Source: Micromussa lordhowensis
Lineage: Eukaryota > Cnidaria > Anthozoa > Scleractinia > Lobophylliidae
Direction of reading: 5' to 3'
Assembly (NCBI GenBank): GCA_964020085.1
Contig: OZ026608.1
Span: 14,813,979-14,877,978, forward strand
Length of the DNA: 64,000 bases
This document shows positions 20,701 to 42,446 of the stretch, piece after piece. A program made the translations under genes and the position numbers. Every line of letters begins with the position of its first letter. The stretch's first letter is position 1. Below the pieces are notes generated by a model. That model did not search any database. It saw nothing but the letters and a program-made list of their open reading frames with translations, and was not told where the DNA came from.

Positions 20701-21618
20701 TCAGCACGAACAAAACCTGTGTTTCATTGCTATGCGTAGCTCACGAATTCGCCAACAATATAAAAACGGGTTTAAAGAGGAATTGAGAAAAACTATTGTA
20801 ACGGTTATGACGCTAACTTCTCTAGCAGACAAAAAGTCGTCCTCTATTAAAACTGCCACCACAGAGCGAGGCGTGTAACAGAAGACAAGTACAATAAAAA
20901 CGAGAAACGTGTTCACCGCAGATTTCCTCAATCTCCAGAACATATTTCCATGGTGACCTTGGCGCTGGCACTCTAGAGTTGCAATCTGTACCTGATGGCG
21001 TCGAACAATGAGATATATTTTCAAGTAGGTGGCAAAGTTTACAAGCAGAAGAGTAAAAGTCATTGGAGGCAAACCTTTAAAAAATATTTTTGGTAGCCAC
21101 AGTCTTGTGCTTGAATATAAAGCACAGAACACCTCGATGAAAGTTAAGAGCCCGGCAACGCGAAATGGCGTCACGACCGTTTCATACCTCAAGTGTAACT
21201 GAAGAGCAAGCATGCGGTCAACTCCAATTGCAGTAGTGGTGAAGAAAGACGAGAGGCATAGAAAAGTAGTCAAAATTGTAAAAACTAAATCAAATCTGGA
21301 GCCCAAACTCTTCTTCAAAAGAAGTGTTATGTAGAGGGGATGAACCATTAAACCAACGGCAAAGTCCGACAGAGCAAGAATCGCTAGCAAAATGTTTGCC
21401 ACTGAATGCAATGAAGGCGTCCTCCAAAATGTTATTAATATCGCACAATTTCCAAACAGAGCAGTAAAGCAGAGTAAAACACTCACTACCACACACGCTG
21501 CAATTGCGTAATCAATCCGGCTTGGATCATATTTTCCGAGGTCAGTGAAGTCTTTGCCAGAACCGTTGTGCGCAGAATTTTCGAAAGCTTGGGAAAGAGA
21601 CATGTTTATCAGTTCCAT
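20701..21618 (-). CDS. Class A GPCR, intronless, divergent
   Basis: A 305-residue receptor with seven hydrophobic segments at about residues 36-66, 72-100, 108-135, 152-176, 184-205, 232-257 and 268-288. Class A marks are GNCAILITFW in TM1, LALSDFAVG in TM2, DRM followed by LALQLHLRY (Tyr of DRY replaced by Met) after TM3, FCYTP in TM6 instead of CWxP, and NSSLNPFLYCWR in TM7. There is no Cys at the usual TM3 start (KSLGSRFDLVF), so the conserved extracellular disulphide appears to be missing. The loop after TM4 is very short, as in melanocortin-like and other minimal class A receptors. An N-glycosylation site lies at NGSG in the N-terminus. It is not closely related to the receptors at 1.4 and 7.6 kb. 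Ligand unknown. Confidence 0.88.
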   Translation of the reverse strand: MELINMSLSQAFENSAHNGSGKDFTDLGKYDPSRIDYAIAACVVVSVLLCFTALFGNCAILITFWRTPSLHSVANILLAILALSDFAVGLMVHPLYITLLLKKSLGSRFDLVFTILTTFLCLSSFFTTTAIGVDRMLALQLHLRYETVVTPFRVAGLLTFIEVFCALYSSTRLWLPKIFFKGLPPMTFTLLLVNFATYLKIYLIVRRHQVQIATLECQRQGHHGNMFWRLRKSAVNTFLVFIVLVFCYTPRSVVAVLIEDDFLSAREVSVITVTIVFLNSSLNPFLYCWRIRELRIAMKHRFCSC

Positions 21619-21739
21619 TGCAAGTCGAGGATTTTTTTCCTTTTCTTCTCGGGAAAAAAAACTACTCTCGCTGAGTCAAAGCGCTAGTATTTTTACACGC
21701 AAGGAAACGTGGTTGCCAAGAAATTGTTATTTGTAGATC

Positions 21740-22660
21740 AGAGAAATTGATTAACCCATCTGAAGTGCCGCCGTAATGTAAATGTCAGTTGAAGAGAAAA
21801 TGTTTGAACTTTTACAAAACAGTGCTCCTTTATATATTGGTTATTGAGGAAGTACACCTGGGCTATAATCTTACGTACGTATTCTCTGTTGAATATGACC
21901 TTTATTAATATCAAAAAAACAAGCTGTGATTCGCAATACCAATACCAATATCTAGCCATCCTCAGTCTAGCTTTAATTTATGAAGCAACTCCAATATAAA
22001 TGCAAATCTTATCGCAATGCTATATATGACTTGTAACTAGACTGGAGAATTGTATGTTGATTCATGCAGTCCCCCTATTTTTTTCTTTATTATTATTTTC
22101 TTAAAGAAAAGAAGTTTGAAGTGTATATGAACAAAGAGCGGTGATCATTCTTGAGTCTATTTTCATGACACTGAATTTTCTTTCCGCTTTTGATATTAAC
22201 CACTCACACTGAAATATGATTTAACTGATATTATTATTCAAATTTCATACACTGTACGAATTCTGAGTTTCTGATTGGTTGATTTGTACCACCGGACACT
22301 GGGTTGTGACGAAACAACCTCCTTGACGTCATTATCGTGGTGTAATAGCCGTGGTGGCCTCGTGCGGTATTGAGATTTCTCGTTCATTGTTAGTGTACTC
22401 GTGCAGGTAAATCCCGATAATTCACTCGCTGAGTGCGTTAACCTGTAATTACTTAGCATAGATTTTTACGATTTATTTCTCCGTTTTCTCCTTAGTTTTA
22501 GTTTCGATTGAGAAGATATATCAAGCACTCACGACAATGTTTAACTGCATCTCCAAACACCTCGAAGTTCGTCAAAAATGCTCCGCTGCGTGTTGTATTT
22601 TCAACTCTCTTCTCGGTGTTTGGAAATGTGGTCAAACACGATCTTTCGTGTTTTTTATCT
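21740..22660. other. No gene recognised
   Basis: AT-rich sequence. A stretch around 22250-22450 (TTCTGAGTTTCTGATTGGTTGA, GTGACGAAACAACCTCCTTGACG) reads like dispersed repeat rather than gene. No supported ORF. Confidence 0.4.
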
Positions 22661-22666
22661 TATTAA

Positions 22667-22990
22667 GGGCCTGATTGCATGGCGAATTTCAGCCCGGCTA
22701 GGGGGGGCTGAAACTTTGTTTCGATCACATGACGAATTTCAACCCGGGCTGAAATATTAGCCTCGGCGACAAACATGAAATTGCGCGCGAGGAATCTCGG
22801 GAGTATTAAAATGGCGCCGAAAACGCATGTCCATGTCGCTCTTCAGCCCGCTCTGAAATTCCGTTTCAAGTACATGGGATTTCTCCATGTAATCGCAAAT
22901 TTGATTTTAAGAGGATTTGTTTCAGAAGCCGGGCTGAAATTTCAGTCCGGCTAACCGGGCTAAAATTTTAGCCCGGGCTGAATCAGGCCC
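22667..22990. mobile_element. MITE with GGGCCTGATT inverted ends
   Basis: The ends GGGCCTGATT and AATCAGGCCC are inverted. Internally, GCCCGGCT/AGCCCGGGCTGAAAT words are repeated in both orientations, giving strong folding potential. It is about 324 bp and non-coding. 22991-24071 has no gene that I can support. Confidence 0.65.
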
Positions 22991-24071
22991 AAAATAAACT
23001 ACACTAACATAACATAGTTGGGTGGAAGCTGCCTCCTACACAGGCAGGGGGTGATTGGGAGGCTGGGAGTGAGCAAGAAGGCGCGAGCGGGACCTGGTAG
23101 CGAGTGAGGAGCGATGATTCCCTACGCCCCTCTTCACTGGTTAATAGATGTTTTATTATCGCGCGGGCAACTGGGGCCAAGGTAGAGTGGAAAAGCTGGA
23201 ATGCAACCAAGACAGGGGTGCAAAACAGACATAATTGTGTTGGGCTGAGAGCGTGACAGCCTTATGCGCCTACTGGCCCGATGAGAAGAGATGAACACCA
23301 GAAGACTGAGTGACTTTTAATTATTTTAATCGATTTCTCTTCTTTACAAAGTGTTAAGTTAATCTTTATTAAACTGACGTGTCCTAAATACAGACAAACT
23401 ATCATTCTTGTAAATAAATTAATCTCTCCTTAAATTTCAATTGTTTACAAATTTTAGTGAACTTCACGTTCAACACAAATATTTGTACATCTTATATTTT
23501 CACCTCTGTTTGCTGAATTATAACTCAATTTTTTTGAGGACATTAACGGTATCCTTCCGTGGGTTTATCTTGCATGATGTGCGTGAAAAGCTGATGTTAG
23601 TTCTTCGAACAAAGCTATTTGAAGACAGGAATAACTTCTACGCCTGGAACAACGGCCTATTAAATTATGAAATGGAAAAAGATGTGATACTTTACATATG
23701 ATCAAAGTGTGGAATTTTTTTTTCCGTTTTTTTGCTACTACCTGACCACACAAAAATGTCCAAATTAAACCCGGAAAACAAATACTCTTATGGCAATGCT
23801 CACTGAGAGACAATAAGCACTTAATGACTGGCCACAAGGGCAGCAGTGAGTTTTGTTTCCCGGAGACCCTCCATGTTCCCCGAGGCGAAGCCGAGGGGAA
23901 CATTGAGGTCGAGGTCGTGCGAGTCCAAAGTTCAAGGTGTTGTTTCCCTAGGGCGTCACTGAGTTTTGACCAATGGCACGTGACACGTTCTCCTCCAATC
24001 AGGAAACGTGAGTTGGGAGGTATAACAATTGGTCTTGCACAACAAGTATATATGAAATCTCCGTACCTTAC

Positions 24072-24209
24072 ATCCTCGGAGACCCAGGGGCAGCTAGTTG
24101 GGTCATGAGAAAGTCGAGGCGGTCAAGTTTACAAAAGAGGAGCTATTGTAAACTTGACCGCCTCGACTTTCTCATGACCCAACTAGCTGCCCCTGGGTCT
24201 CCGAGGATG
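24072..24209. mobile_element. 138-bp near-perfect hairpin MITE with 10-bp target duplication
   Basis: Arms 24073-24134 and 24146-24207 are perfect 62-bp inverted repeats with an 11-bp loop. The direct repeat CGTACCTTAC flanks the element on both sides (24062-24071 and 24210-24219), so it is a recent insertion. A 9-11 bp duplication fits Mutator-like elements, but the superfamily call is inference. 24210-25020 holds no gene; 24290-24400 has a dispersed repeat with GATTCGAGGGAAAACA/GTTTCCC words that recurs near 23840-23960 and 29330-29490. Confidence 0.92.
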
Positions 24210-25059
24210 CGTACCTTACGGTGTCTGTAACAATTTTGAATTTCAATTTGCTATCTTATAGAACTCAAATTTTTGAGTATAAACTTAATCACTGGTCCCA
24301 AAAGAGAGACATATTTTATTTTCCCGAGAATCCCGAAAAAACATTGAGATTCGAGGGAAAACAAAACCAACTGTTTCCCGTGGGACCAGTGAGTACACAT
24401 CAGTGTTATAAGTCAAAGAAACCTCTGGTTAGTGGGAGAGCGGGCGACAATTGCTTAATTGTTGCTCGCCAGGCAACATTTAGATTTAGCCATTGCCACG
24501 TGACCATAAATCATCCAACGGGGGTGCGCGTTACATTTGACTAAAATCCAGCTATATAACAACGTTATTTCTTTTGTGACGTCTTGTTAGCAGTGTCGAT
24601 GAAAACTGAATGTCAAAACTTTGCAAAATCACCAACGTGGCTGTGTTTGCAATTCGCTGTCAGAAACTAATCAAAATCTTCAATTAATATATTATTAATT
24701 TCAATAGCTTTTTCGAAAGTATTCCCTAGTGAGTATTGTGCTGGACAAAATAAATCACTTGAAATACTTCGCTGCGGACCAAAACTAAAGCGATTGTCAA
24801 CAACGTGGAATAGAACGTGTTCTACAAATGCAACGCTTTAAGAAACCCGGTTTGAGCGCCTTTCATAAAACAACGCTTAGCAATAACCGAGAGGCAACGG
24901 TAACTAAATTGCACGAACACTGCAACCCACTCGTTGGAGTCAACTGGCAGAGACGTGCAAGGTGTAAAAAAAAAATCAAATAAAAATACATTATACATTG
25001 TGTGAAACTTAATTTACATCACATGGCGCGAGGAGTGAGACATGTTTTGGTGCTATTAC

Positions 25060-25600
25060 GGTTTTACTCAAAGACGAAAATGTTAGAACCAGCTTGTGAA
25101 GTAAAAGAAACAAGTACTGGTAGACAGCTTTCATTTGAATGGTCACACACCAGGATTCCATCCACAGACTTAAAAGTTAGAACCACCTTGTGCAGAATAA
25201 TAAACAGTACCACATGAAAGTACTGCTCAATAGCTTTCATTTGAATGGTTACACACTAGGGTTTCATCCACAGACTTAAAAGTTAGAGCCACCTTGTACA
25301 GCATAATAAACAGCACCACATGAATGTACTGCTCAATAGCTTTCATTTGAATGGTTACACACTAGGGTTTCATCCACAGACTTAAAAGTTAGAGCCACCT
25401 TGTACAGCATAATAAACAGCACCACATGAAAGTACTGCTCAATAGCTTTCATTTGAATGGTCGCACACTAGGGTTTCATCCACAAACTTACAAGTTAGAA
25501 CCACCTAGTACAGCATAATAAACAGTACCACATGAAAGTACTGCTCAATAGCTTTTATGTGCATGGTCACACACAAGGTTTTCTTTCATGCAGTCGAATG
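25060..25600. repeat. 106-bp tandem array, four to five units
   Basis: The word AGCTTTCATTTGAATGG or a variant starts at 25126, 25232, 25338, 25444 and 25550, an exact 106-bp period. Each unit also holds CATCCACAGACTTAAAAGTT and ATAATAAACAG. The middle units are nearly identical and the ends are more diverged, as is usual for an array growing by unequal exchange. It lies just downstream of the TESK gene's 3' end. Confidence 0.92.
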
Positions 25601-25690
25601 CATAACCCGAGAGGTGAGACGGAATTATGTTCGTCTGAAAAATGGGTAGGCAAGTTGGAAAACAGTGTCACTCCTTCACCTAGTGTGATG

Positions 25691-25696
25691 TTTATT
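25691..25696 (-). terminator. Candidate polyadenylation signal for the TESK-like gene
   Basis: AATAAA on the minus strand, about 250 bases beyond the stop codon at 25947. It is the first canonical signal I noticed there. The cleavage site is not determined. Confidence 0.4.
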
Positions 25697-25946
25697 TATA
25701 ACAGTTTATAACTGTCGGGTTTAAATTAGTGTAGAGCTGATTTTTCCTTTCCTTGTTTGATTGTCCCGCTCTCATCTTTTACAATGTGAAGACTGCATTC
25801 CGAGATCAACGCACAACCTTTGCCGGTCAAGCAATGCAAGGAAGGTTGGAAGATCTTCCCTGACAATGCTTCTAGATGGCAGCCGGACAACCATACAAGA
25901 AAAGAAAGTGGGGTATAGAGAATTTCAATCTTCATACCAACATTTC

Positions 25947-36652
<10,706 letters not shown>

Positions 36653-37928
36653 AGGTGTAATATCGATACAGAAAGAATGTCAGCTAGGTTTTTCAGCCAC
36701 AAGCTTCCTAATAACCCAGCATTTCACATCGTTCCGACAACACATCGCCTTGTACAAGGCCTGTATACAGATTGTGTTACTTTTCGAGTTGTAAATTTGA
36801 CCCACGGCCTGACGGGAATGAACACGAATCCTCGCTTCTGATTGGTTGACCTTAGAACCCCTTGCGTGTCCTTGTCTATTGACTGCTGTCAATCAATTGT
36901 CTTTCATTGTTGTCGGTAAACGATCTGTTTATAACGTGATCATCGGGCCATGACCCGCAAAACAAATACTAGCTAAAGATACCAGCGATTAATACTTGTG
37001 GGAAGAAGAGTTTGTTTTGTTTTGTTTTTTCGTTTTTATCAGGAATGTTCTATCCTTATATATCTTCAAATTTTGCGTGTCATCTCTCAGCATCCCCAGA
37101 AACTTTCGTGCTGCAATGCCGGGAACATGGGATTTCTGACAAGAAAAAACTTGCACAATTATATAGTTGTTTTGTCCCATGCATCTGTTCTTGCAGATCT
37201 TTGAAAGTGCATATGTATTATTTCCATGAGTCATTCTTTCCAAGACCACAAAGAACATACCAGACGTAATCTCATGACTTTTTAAAAAGTCATGAAATGA
37301 CAAATTGAAATTTGTCATTTCCTGTGATGCATTTGTCTGCAATAGGAGCTAACATGAGCCGAAATGTCTGCAATCATTAATTTATAAAATCCGAGTGGCC
37401 TCCGTAAAAGGTTTTCCCTTGCTTGTATCAATTTTCAACCGCCGCCTTCGTGAAGAGGGGGACTAGTACCAGGTCATTGCTACCTCCTTGGCGAGGAGAG
37501 ATTGGATACGGCTACCACAGCTGGAAGTTAATCGGAACTGCACGCTTAATATAAAACCAGATTTTTCAATGATATGGAAAAGAACAATTCATAACAAAAC
37601 TTTAAAACAGGTTGATATGGTCGTTTGCAAAAAGCGCTGTAATTTTTCGCATCATGATACACAGGTCAGCATTCTTGATTCGGAAAATGAGGGCTTGTAT
37701 GAGGATAAATATAAATAAACAATGACCTCCATTTGTCGCGAAAATATACTGGGAAGCTCGAGGAAAACTGTGAGCTTCGAAGAAGATAATGTCCGAGGAT
37801 AGATATTTGAGCATATTTCCGCGCCAAACAGAGATCAATAGAGGCCATTTGTTTATTATCCTTCAGACATTCATCGCAACACGCGCAGTTTTGATAATTG
37901 GGGAATATCACTTATAGATATTCCCCAG
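36653..37928. other. Upstream region of the TESK gene; no other gene
   Basis: Expected to hold the TESK promoter, but no core promoter motif stands out. Several ORFs of 70-117 codons on both strands (36680-37342) overlap each other and match no family I know. Confidence 0.4.
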
Positions 37929-37941
37929 TATATTCAGTCAC

Positions 37942-38253
37942 AGTGGGAGGCGCGGTGGCCTCATGGTTAGTGCGCTCGACTCCGGAGCGAGCGGTCCGGG
38001 TTCGAGCCCTGGCCGGGGACAGTGTGTTGTGTTCTTGGGCAAGACACTTTACTCTCACAGTGTCTCTCTCCACCCAGGTGTATAAATGGGTACCTGCTAT
38101 TTGTTGGGGAAACCTAACAAAATTGCGGGGAAGTGACCTGCGATGGACTAGCATCCTGTCCAGGGGAAGTAGAAATACTTCTAGCCGCCTAATGCTACAG
38201 AAACCGGGATAAGCTCCGGCAGCTATGAGCCAGCCTTGGCTCCAAGGCTTCAC
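37942..38253 (+). mobile_element. tRNA-derived SINE family A, copy with clear 13-bp target duplication
   Basis: Full-length copy with A and B boxes (GGCCTCATGGTTAGTGCGCT, GGGTTCGAGCCCT). TATATTCAGTCAC is directly repeated on either side (37929-37941 and 38254-38266), fixing the element at 312 bp and showing a retroposition event. Confidence 0.93.
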
Positions 38254-38322
38254 TATATTCAGTCACGTGACGCATTTAGACCAATCGCGAGCAAGCGAAA
38301 ATATTTGGTGGATTATAAGTAC

Positions 38323-39486
38323 TGGTAATAGGACTGAGTGGAGTGCAATTCGGCCTGTAATCATACAAGTGGTAACAAAATCGGACGACCGCGCAGCGGG
38401 AGTCCGATTTGTTAGTCACGAGTATAATTACAGACCAATTTGGACGGCACGAAGTCTTATTACCAATTAATCATAAAAATTACAATTTCCGAGAAAAGAA
38501 GGATAGCCAAGTTATGAAAGAAAGGGAACATTTGCATAAAATACTGACAAAGGAGAAGTAAATTGTATCAATATCACTGAAATTGAGATTGGTTGATTTA
38601 AGGTGGCCGAACACAGTTTTAGCGCGCGCATTTGCTGATGCAATTCAGCACGTGCACAAGTATTTCAATAAACAAACATGCCGTCAATAGAGCGATCATT
38701 TTGTTTACTCAACAACCGCACTATCTGTGTTATTTTTCACTATAATTGAATACAGTGAATTGATGGCTTTAGTCTTTTATTACAAAGATTTGTTAGGAAA
38801 GGAAATAACGCTAAGAACCCAGCAATTTTCAGCTTTTGTTTGTTACCGAAAGAACCCAGTTAAATGCAACGCATGCGCAGTTGCTCGAAAAATTGAGACC
38901 GATTGCTTTAGCAGAAACCTGTCGATTTCTAACGATCCAGTCGTTAGAATTCCAAGAAATTTGGCAAAAAAATAGAGCAGAGACCCCTTAAATGATCTAT
39001 CACGAAAAATCTGGATTTTGACATAGGGAATTTTTAATAATACAGAAAACGATTAACGGCGAATTGCAAAAATCGCCTATGTCAAAATTTTATTAGAACA
39101 GTGTTAACAGAAGGGATTTTATGTCAATTCGTAGTGTGCAAAAAATGAAAACAATCTAACGACTGGATTTTTTTTAAATAAGCAAAAACCATTATTTAAG
39201 CCTTGTAATTAATCAGACCCGTTGCCATGGCAACAGCGCACACCCTAGTCAAAATGTGAGAATAAATACTTCTGCGATTAATCTTTACTCTTGCAAAAAT
39301 CGGGCGCCAAAGCATAAATAGTTCAAAAGTTATGGTGAATTACGCATAGGCACTTGAAAACTGTGTTCGGCCACCTTAAACTGCCCGATAACAAACTGTC
39401 CAATAACAACTTGGCAAGTGAATTAGTGGAAAACAGAATATTTTTTAAGCCAATCACAATCGAGGAAATTGTAATTTTTATGATTA
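38323..39486. mobile_element. Composite repeat element with a nested TTAA MITE
   Basis: The outer parts (38323-38597 and 39380-39486) match, in reverse orientation, the left-arm insertion at 3964-4356: GACTGAGTGGAGT, GACAAAGGAG, GATTGGTTGATTTAA, CAACTTGGCAAGTGAATTAG, TAATTTTTATGATTA. The first 145 bases form a hairpin around CGACCGCGCAGCGGGAGTCC. The middle is MITE family 2. Confidence 0.7.
38598..39379. mobile_element. TTAA-flanked MITE, family 2, copy 2 (782 bp)
   Basis: Same TIRs as 31353-32143 (TTAAGGTGGCCGAACACA; inverse TGTGTTCGGCCACCTTAA). The related element near 4.15 kb has a single TTAA (GTAGTTTAAATCAACC) at the equivalent place, which acts as an unfilled site and supports TTAA duplication. 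Confidence 0.88.
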
Positions 39487-41140
39487 TCAATCGGGGTGGC
39501 GGTGTGTACTGAAGTTTAGGTACCTCGATACAGTTTTCCAAAACCATAACTAGCATTTTCAATAAGCTTTTCACAAATCGTTTCACCTGGGACCGGATTA
39601 AAATTTTGTATAATATTTTATTTTTGGGACGGGGGGGAGGGGTGGCAATCACTATATCCGCGCAAAATTGGTAAAAAAAAATTGGTAAAACCAGAATTTC
39701 GGCCGAGCTAGATGTGCAACAAAAAAGCTAGCACCTCTTTCTTAAACTATGGTGTCTGGCAAGTGGAAATACAAGAATAGAAAGTTATGTTTGCTTGATT
39801 TCGAATAAATCGCTAAAACATTTCAAATCATTGCTTTTGACATAAGGGTCTAATCAAGGTCCCTTTAGGCTGCCTCGTGTCACTTGTTTTAGAGTGCGAA
39901 GAAATCTGCTGCTGATCGAAACTAATATACATGCAAACAGCGCATTTTCACTTCCAGTATTTTTCCGAATACATGCAGTTCAATCTGACTCGATCTGACC
40001 TTTATTGACAATTAATTTTTGTGATTTAAACCTGTTCATCTATTCTCGTACATTAAACGCGCATTTTATGTCAGTAATCGGCTCATGGAAATCCAAGATT
40101 ATTCTTATTTTAGGATTAAATTTAGTTTTTTGGGACTTCACTATTTACGATCCTTTATCACAAGGTAATTTGGTTTTATCGACTAAGTTGATAATGTGAA
40201 TTGGCCACCGTAAAGAGATTAGAAAGCTGACGTTTCGAGCATTAGCCCTTCGTCGGAGCGAATCGAGGAATTGTGTTGCTTAGAATGATTGGGGAGATTA
40301 AAGGGTCTCGCGACCGGTTTAGATGCGTTTTGTCGCCTTTCTCTACGTCACGAAAGTGTTTTCGGAATCGGTCGCCTAGTCGTGTCCATGTTTCGCCGCT
40401 GTATAACTTTTTTGCAGATAGTGCAAGTTATGCAGTAGATGATATTGGCTGAGATACAGGTGAAACGATCAGTGATCTTGATGGATTGCTTGGGTCCCGA
40501 TATTTTCCGCTCAACGTTACGAATGAAAGGACATGGACTCAGGAAGCTAGAGTTGTCCTCGGCTATCGCCTCGGGCAACTCTTACGCTTCTTTCGCGTGC
40601 TCTCCAAACTTCCCGCGTGCTTCATAACTCGATAGTGCACGCTAAAGCATGAACCAATTGTATCTGTGGGTTTGTAGTGCACACTGGTGCATAAGCCATT
40701 GCCTTCGATAGAAACTTTGATGTCCAGAAATTCTAAAGAAGTATCTGAAATCGTACAGCATATTTAAGAGCCGGATGAAACGAATTGACAGCAGTTACAA
40801 ATTGATTGAGTCTTCTCTGGTAGAAGAAGGAGCGCCAATACAGTCGTCAATGCAGCGACGCTAGAGTTCAGGTTTGGGGCCATTGTATTGATTGAAAAAT
40901 TGGTGTTCAATGTAGCCTACGAAAAGATTGGCGTAGCTGAGTCCCATTTTGGTACCCATGGCCACGCCATTGATTTGTTTATAATAATTGTCCCGCGAAT
41001 GAAAAACAGTTGAGTGTTAACACTAGTTCAGCTAGGCGGAGTAGTGTTTCCGAGCTTGGTTCCTTAACAGTGCAAAAATCAAAAAAAATGTTTAAGGGCT
41101 AGAAGACCTTCGCCATTGGGGGTGACGGTGTAAAGAGATG

Positions 41141-41987
41141 CAGGGTGCTTACCATTTGTCAGAATAAACCGGTTGGGACGAGCGTTGAATAATGGTAAGG
41201 ATTTTTCCAAAATCAGCAAACCAACCGACTTTCTCTGTCCGACCTCGTAGCTCAGTCGGCAGAGTAACGGTAGATCTAATCCGGAGGTCGTGGGTTCGAT
41301 TCCCACCGAGGTCAAAAGATTTTTTCTTTACCTCGTGTGGTTCCCTGATTCCCTTTACTAGGGCTAACGCCCAGTGGGTTATTCACGGGTTTATTTAGCA
41401 CTTAAATTTACACTTCAGAGTTAATTCTCTGTGCCATCATTTGTGTTCTTAGTGCTACGCGGCACAACATTCATGTGTACCCTTACTTTCTCTTCGCCGC
41501 GATTCACCATCTAAATCGTCCCCGACTTTCTCTGTCCGACCTCGTAGCTCAGTCGGCAGAGTAACGGTAGATCTAATCCGGAGGTCGTGGGTTCGATTCC
41601 CACCGAGGTCAAAAGATTTTTTCTTTACCTCGTGTGGTTCCCTGATTCCCTTTACTAGGGCTAACGCCCAGTGGGTTATTCACGGGTTTATTTAGCACTT
41701 CAATTTACACTTCAGAGTTAATTCTCTGTGCCATCATCAACCGAATGAAATGGCGCTTACCATTTGCAATTCGATTTCCCATAATTGTTTTCGGCTGATG
41801 AGAGACTGGAAACTGGATATAGTTAAGCAAATGGTAAGGAAATTTCCGCCGTTCCGTTCCAAACGGAAAAAGAGGAGTACCTCTGCAGGTACTCCACAAT
41901 TTTCGAACGGAATTTCCGGAAAATTACCTTACCATTTGACTTCAAACCGAAATTTCCGGATTTTCTGGCCAAATGGTAAGCACCCGT
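41141..41987. mobile_element. TIR element inserted in the PLE RT gene
   Basis: It begins CAGGGTGCTTACCATTTG and ends CAAATGGTAAGCACCC, splitting the PLE RT reading frame between DIT and SLYT. The CAGGG start suggests hAT, but I could not find an 8-bp duplication and the right end has lost the matching TG. The right half contains a further CGCTTACCATTTG end and a palindrome at 41865-41900 (GAGTACCTCTGCAGGTACTC), so it may be a composite. Confidence 0.65.
41229..41737 (+). mobile_element. tRNA-derived SINE family C, dimeric, with 7-bp target duplication
   Basis: Two tRNA-like heads (41241-41313 and 41538-41610) each form a closed acceptor stem (GACCTCG/CGAGGTC) and a T arm GTGGG-TTCGATT-CCCAC. 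The anticodon arm is degenerate, so they are not functional tRNAs. The 216-bp units repeat with a 297-bp period and one visible difference (CACTTAAAT/CACTTCAAT). CAACCGA flanks the pair (41222-41228 and 41738-41744), so it seems to have inserted as a dimer. Confidence 0.85.
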
Positions 41988-42446
41988 AATGTCCATAGTG
42001 AAAATAAGTTTCTCTTCGCCCAGGAAATTGAAATCTCGAAATATTTGAAGCGCGTGTTGACTGTCTTTAACGTGTGACGGTAAAGATCTGACCATAGGTG
42101 CCATAATCTTGTCTAAATAGCTGGAAATGAGTTCGGTAGGGCAACTACAAGCAGAGACGATAGGTCGACCTGCGTTGTTAGGTTTATGAATTTTAGGTAA
42201 AAAGTAAATACACGAGGTTCTAGGAGTGGTGATGATGAGATTGGTAGCAGTAGCCGGCAAATCTTGCTTGACTATAAGGTCGTTAATAGTGCTCTTGACA
42301 ATTTGTTGGTTATTGGAAGTGAGATCTTTATCGACTTTAGCATAAAAAAAGGGGTGTCGGAAAGTTGCCGCAAAGCTTCTTTATGGTAGAGGTCGGCTCG
42401 CCAAACAACCAAAGCGCCGCCTTTGTCGGCCGCTCTAACAATTATA

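Larger units (their letters stand above)
40168..42446 (-). pseudogene. Penelope-like element copy 2, disrupted
   Basis: On the minus strand, 41988-42440 carries RT start motifs (AADKGGALVVWRADLYHKEA, YFLPKIHKPNNAGRPIVSAC) up to FTMDIT. The frame resumes at 41140 with SLYTVTPNGEGLLALKHFF, then INGVAMGTKMGLSYANLFVG (about 40870-40985). The GIY-YIG region follows at 40260-40580 (YCITCTICKK) with frameshifts. Between them, 41141-41987 is a transposon insertion. The 3' end (CGAAACGTCAGCTTTC, then ACATTATCAAC on the minus strand) matches the neighbouring copy at 42447. The element is clearly inactive. Confidence 0.85.

Noticed and set aside
24062..24219. Strong terminator or structured RNA gene
   Set aside because: The perfect hairpin has a target duplication and lies away from any gene; an insertion explains it better.
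25060..25600. CRISPR or coding repeat array
   Set aside because: The 106-bp units are directly adjacent, have no unique spacers and no open frame through them.
36989..37342. 117-codon minus-strand ORF upstream of TESK
   Set aside because: Overlapping ORFs on the other strand are equally long; no recognisable domain and no splice or conservation support.
41241..41313. tRNA gene
   Set aside because: The acceptor and T arms fold, but the anticodon arm is degenerate and the unit recurs with SINE body and target duplication. It is a SINE head, as is 41538-41610.
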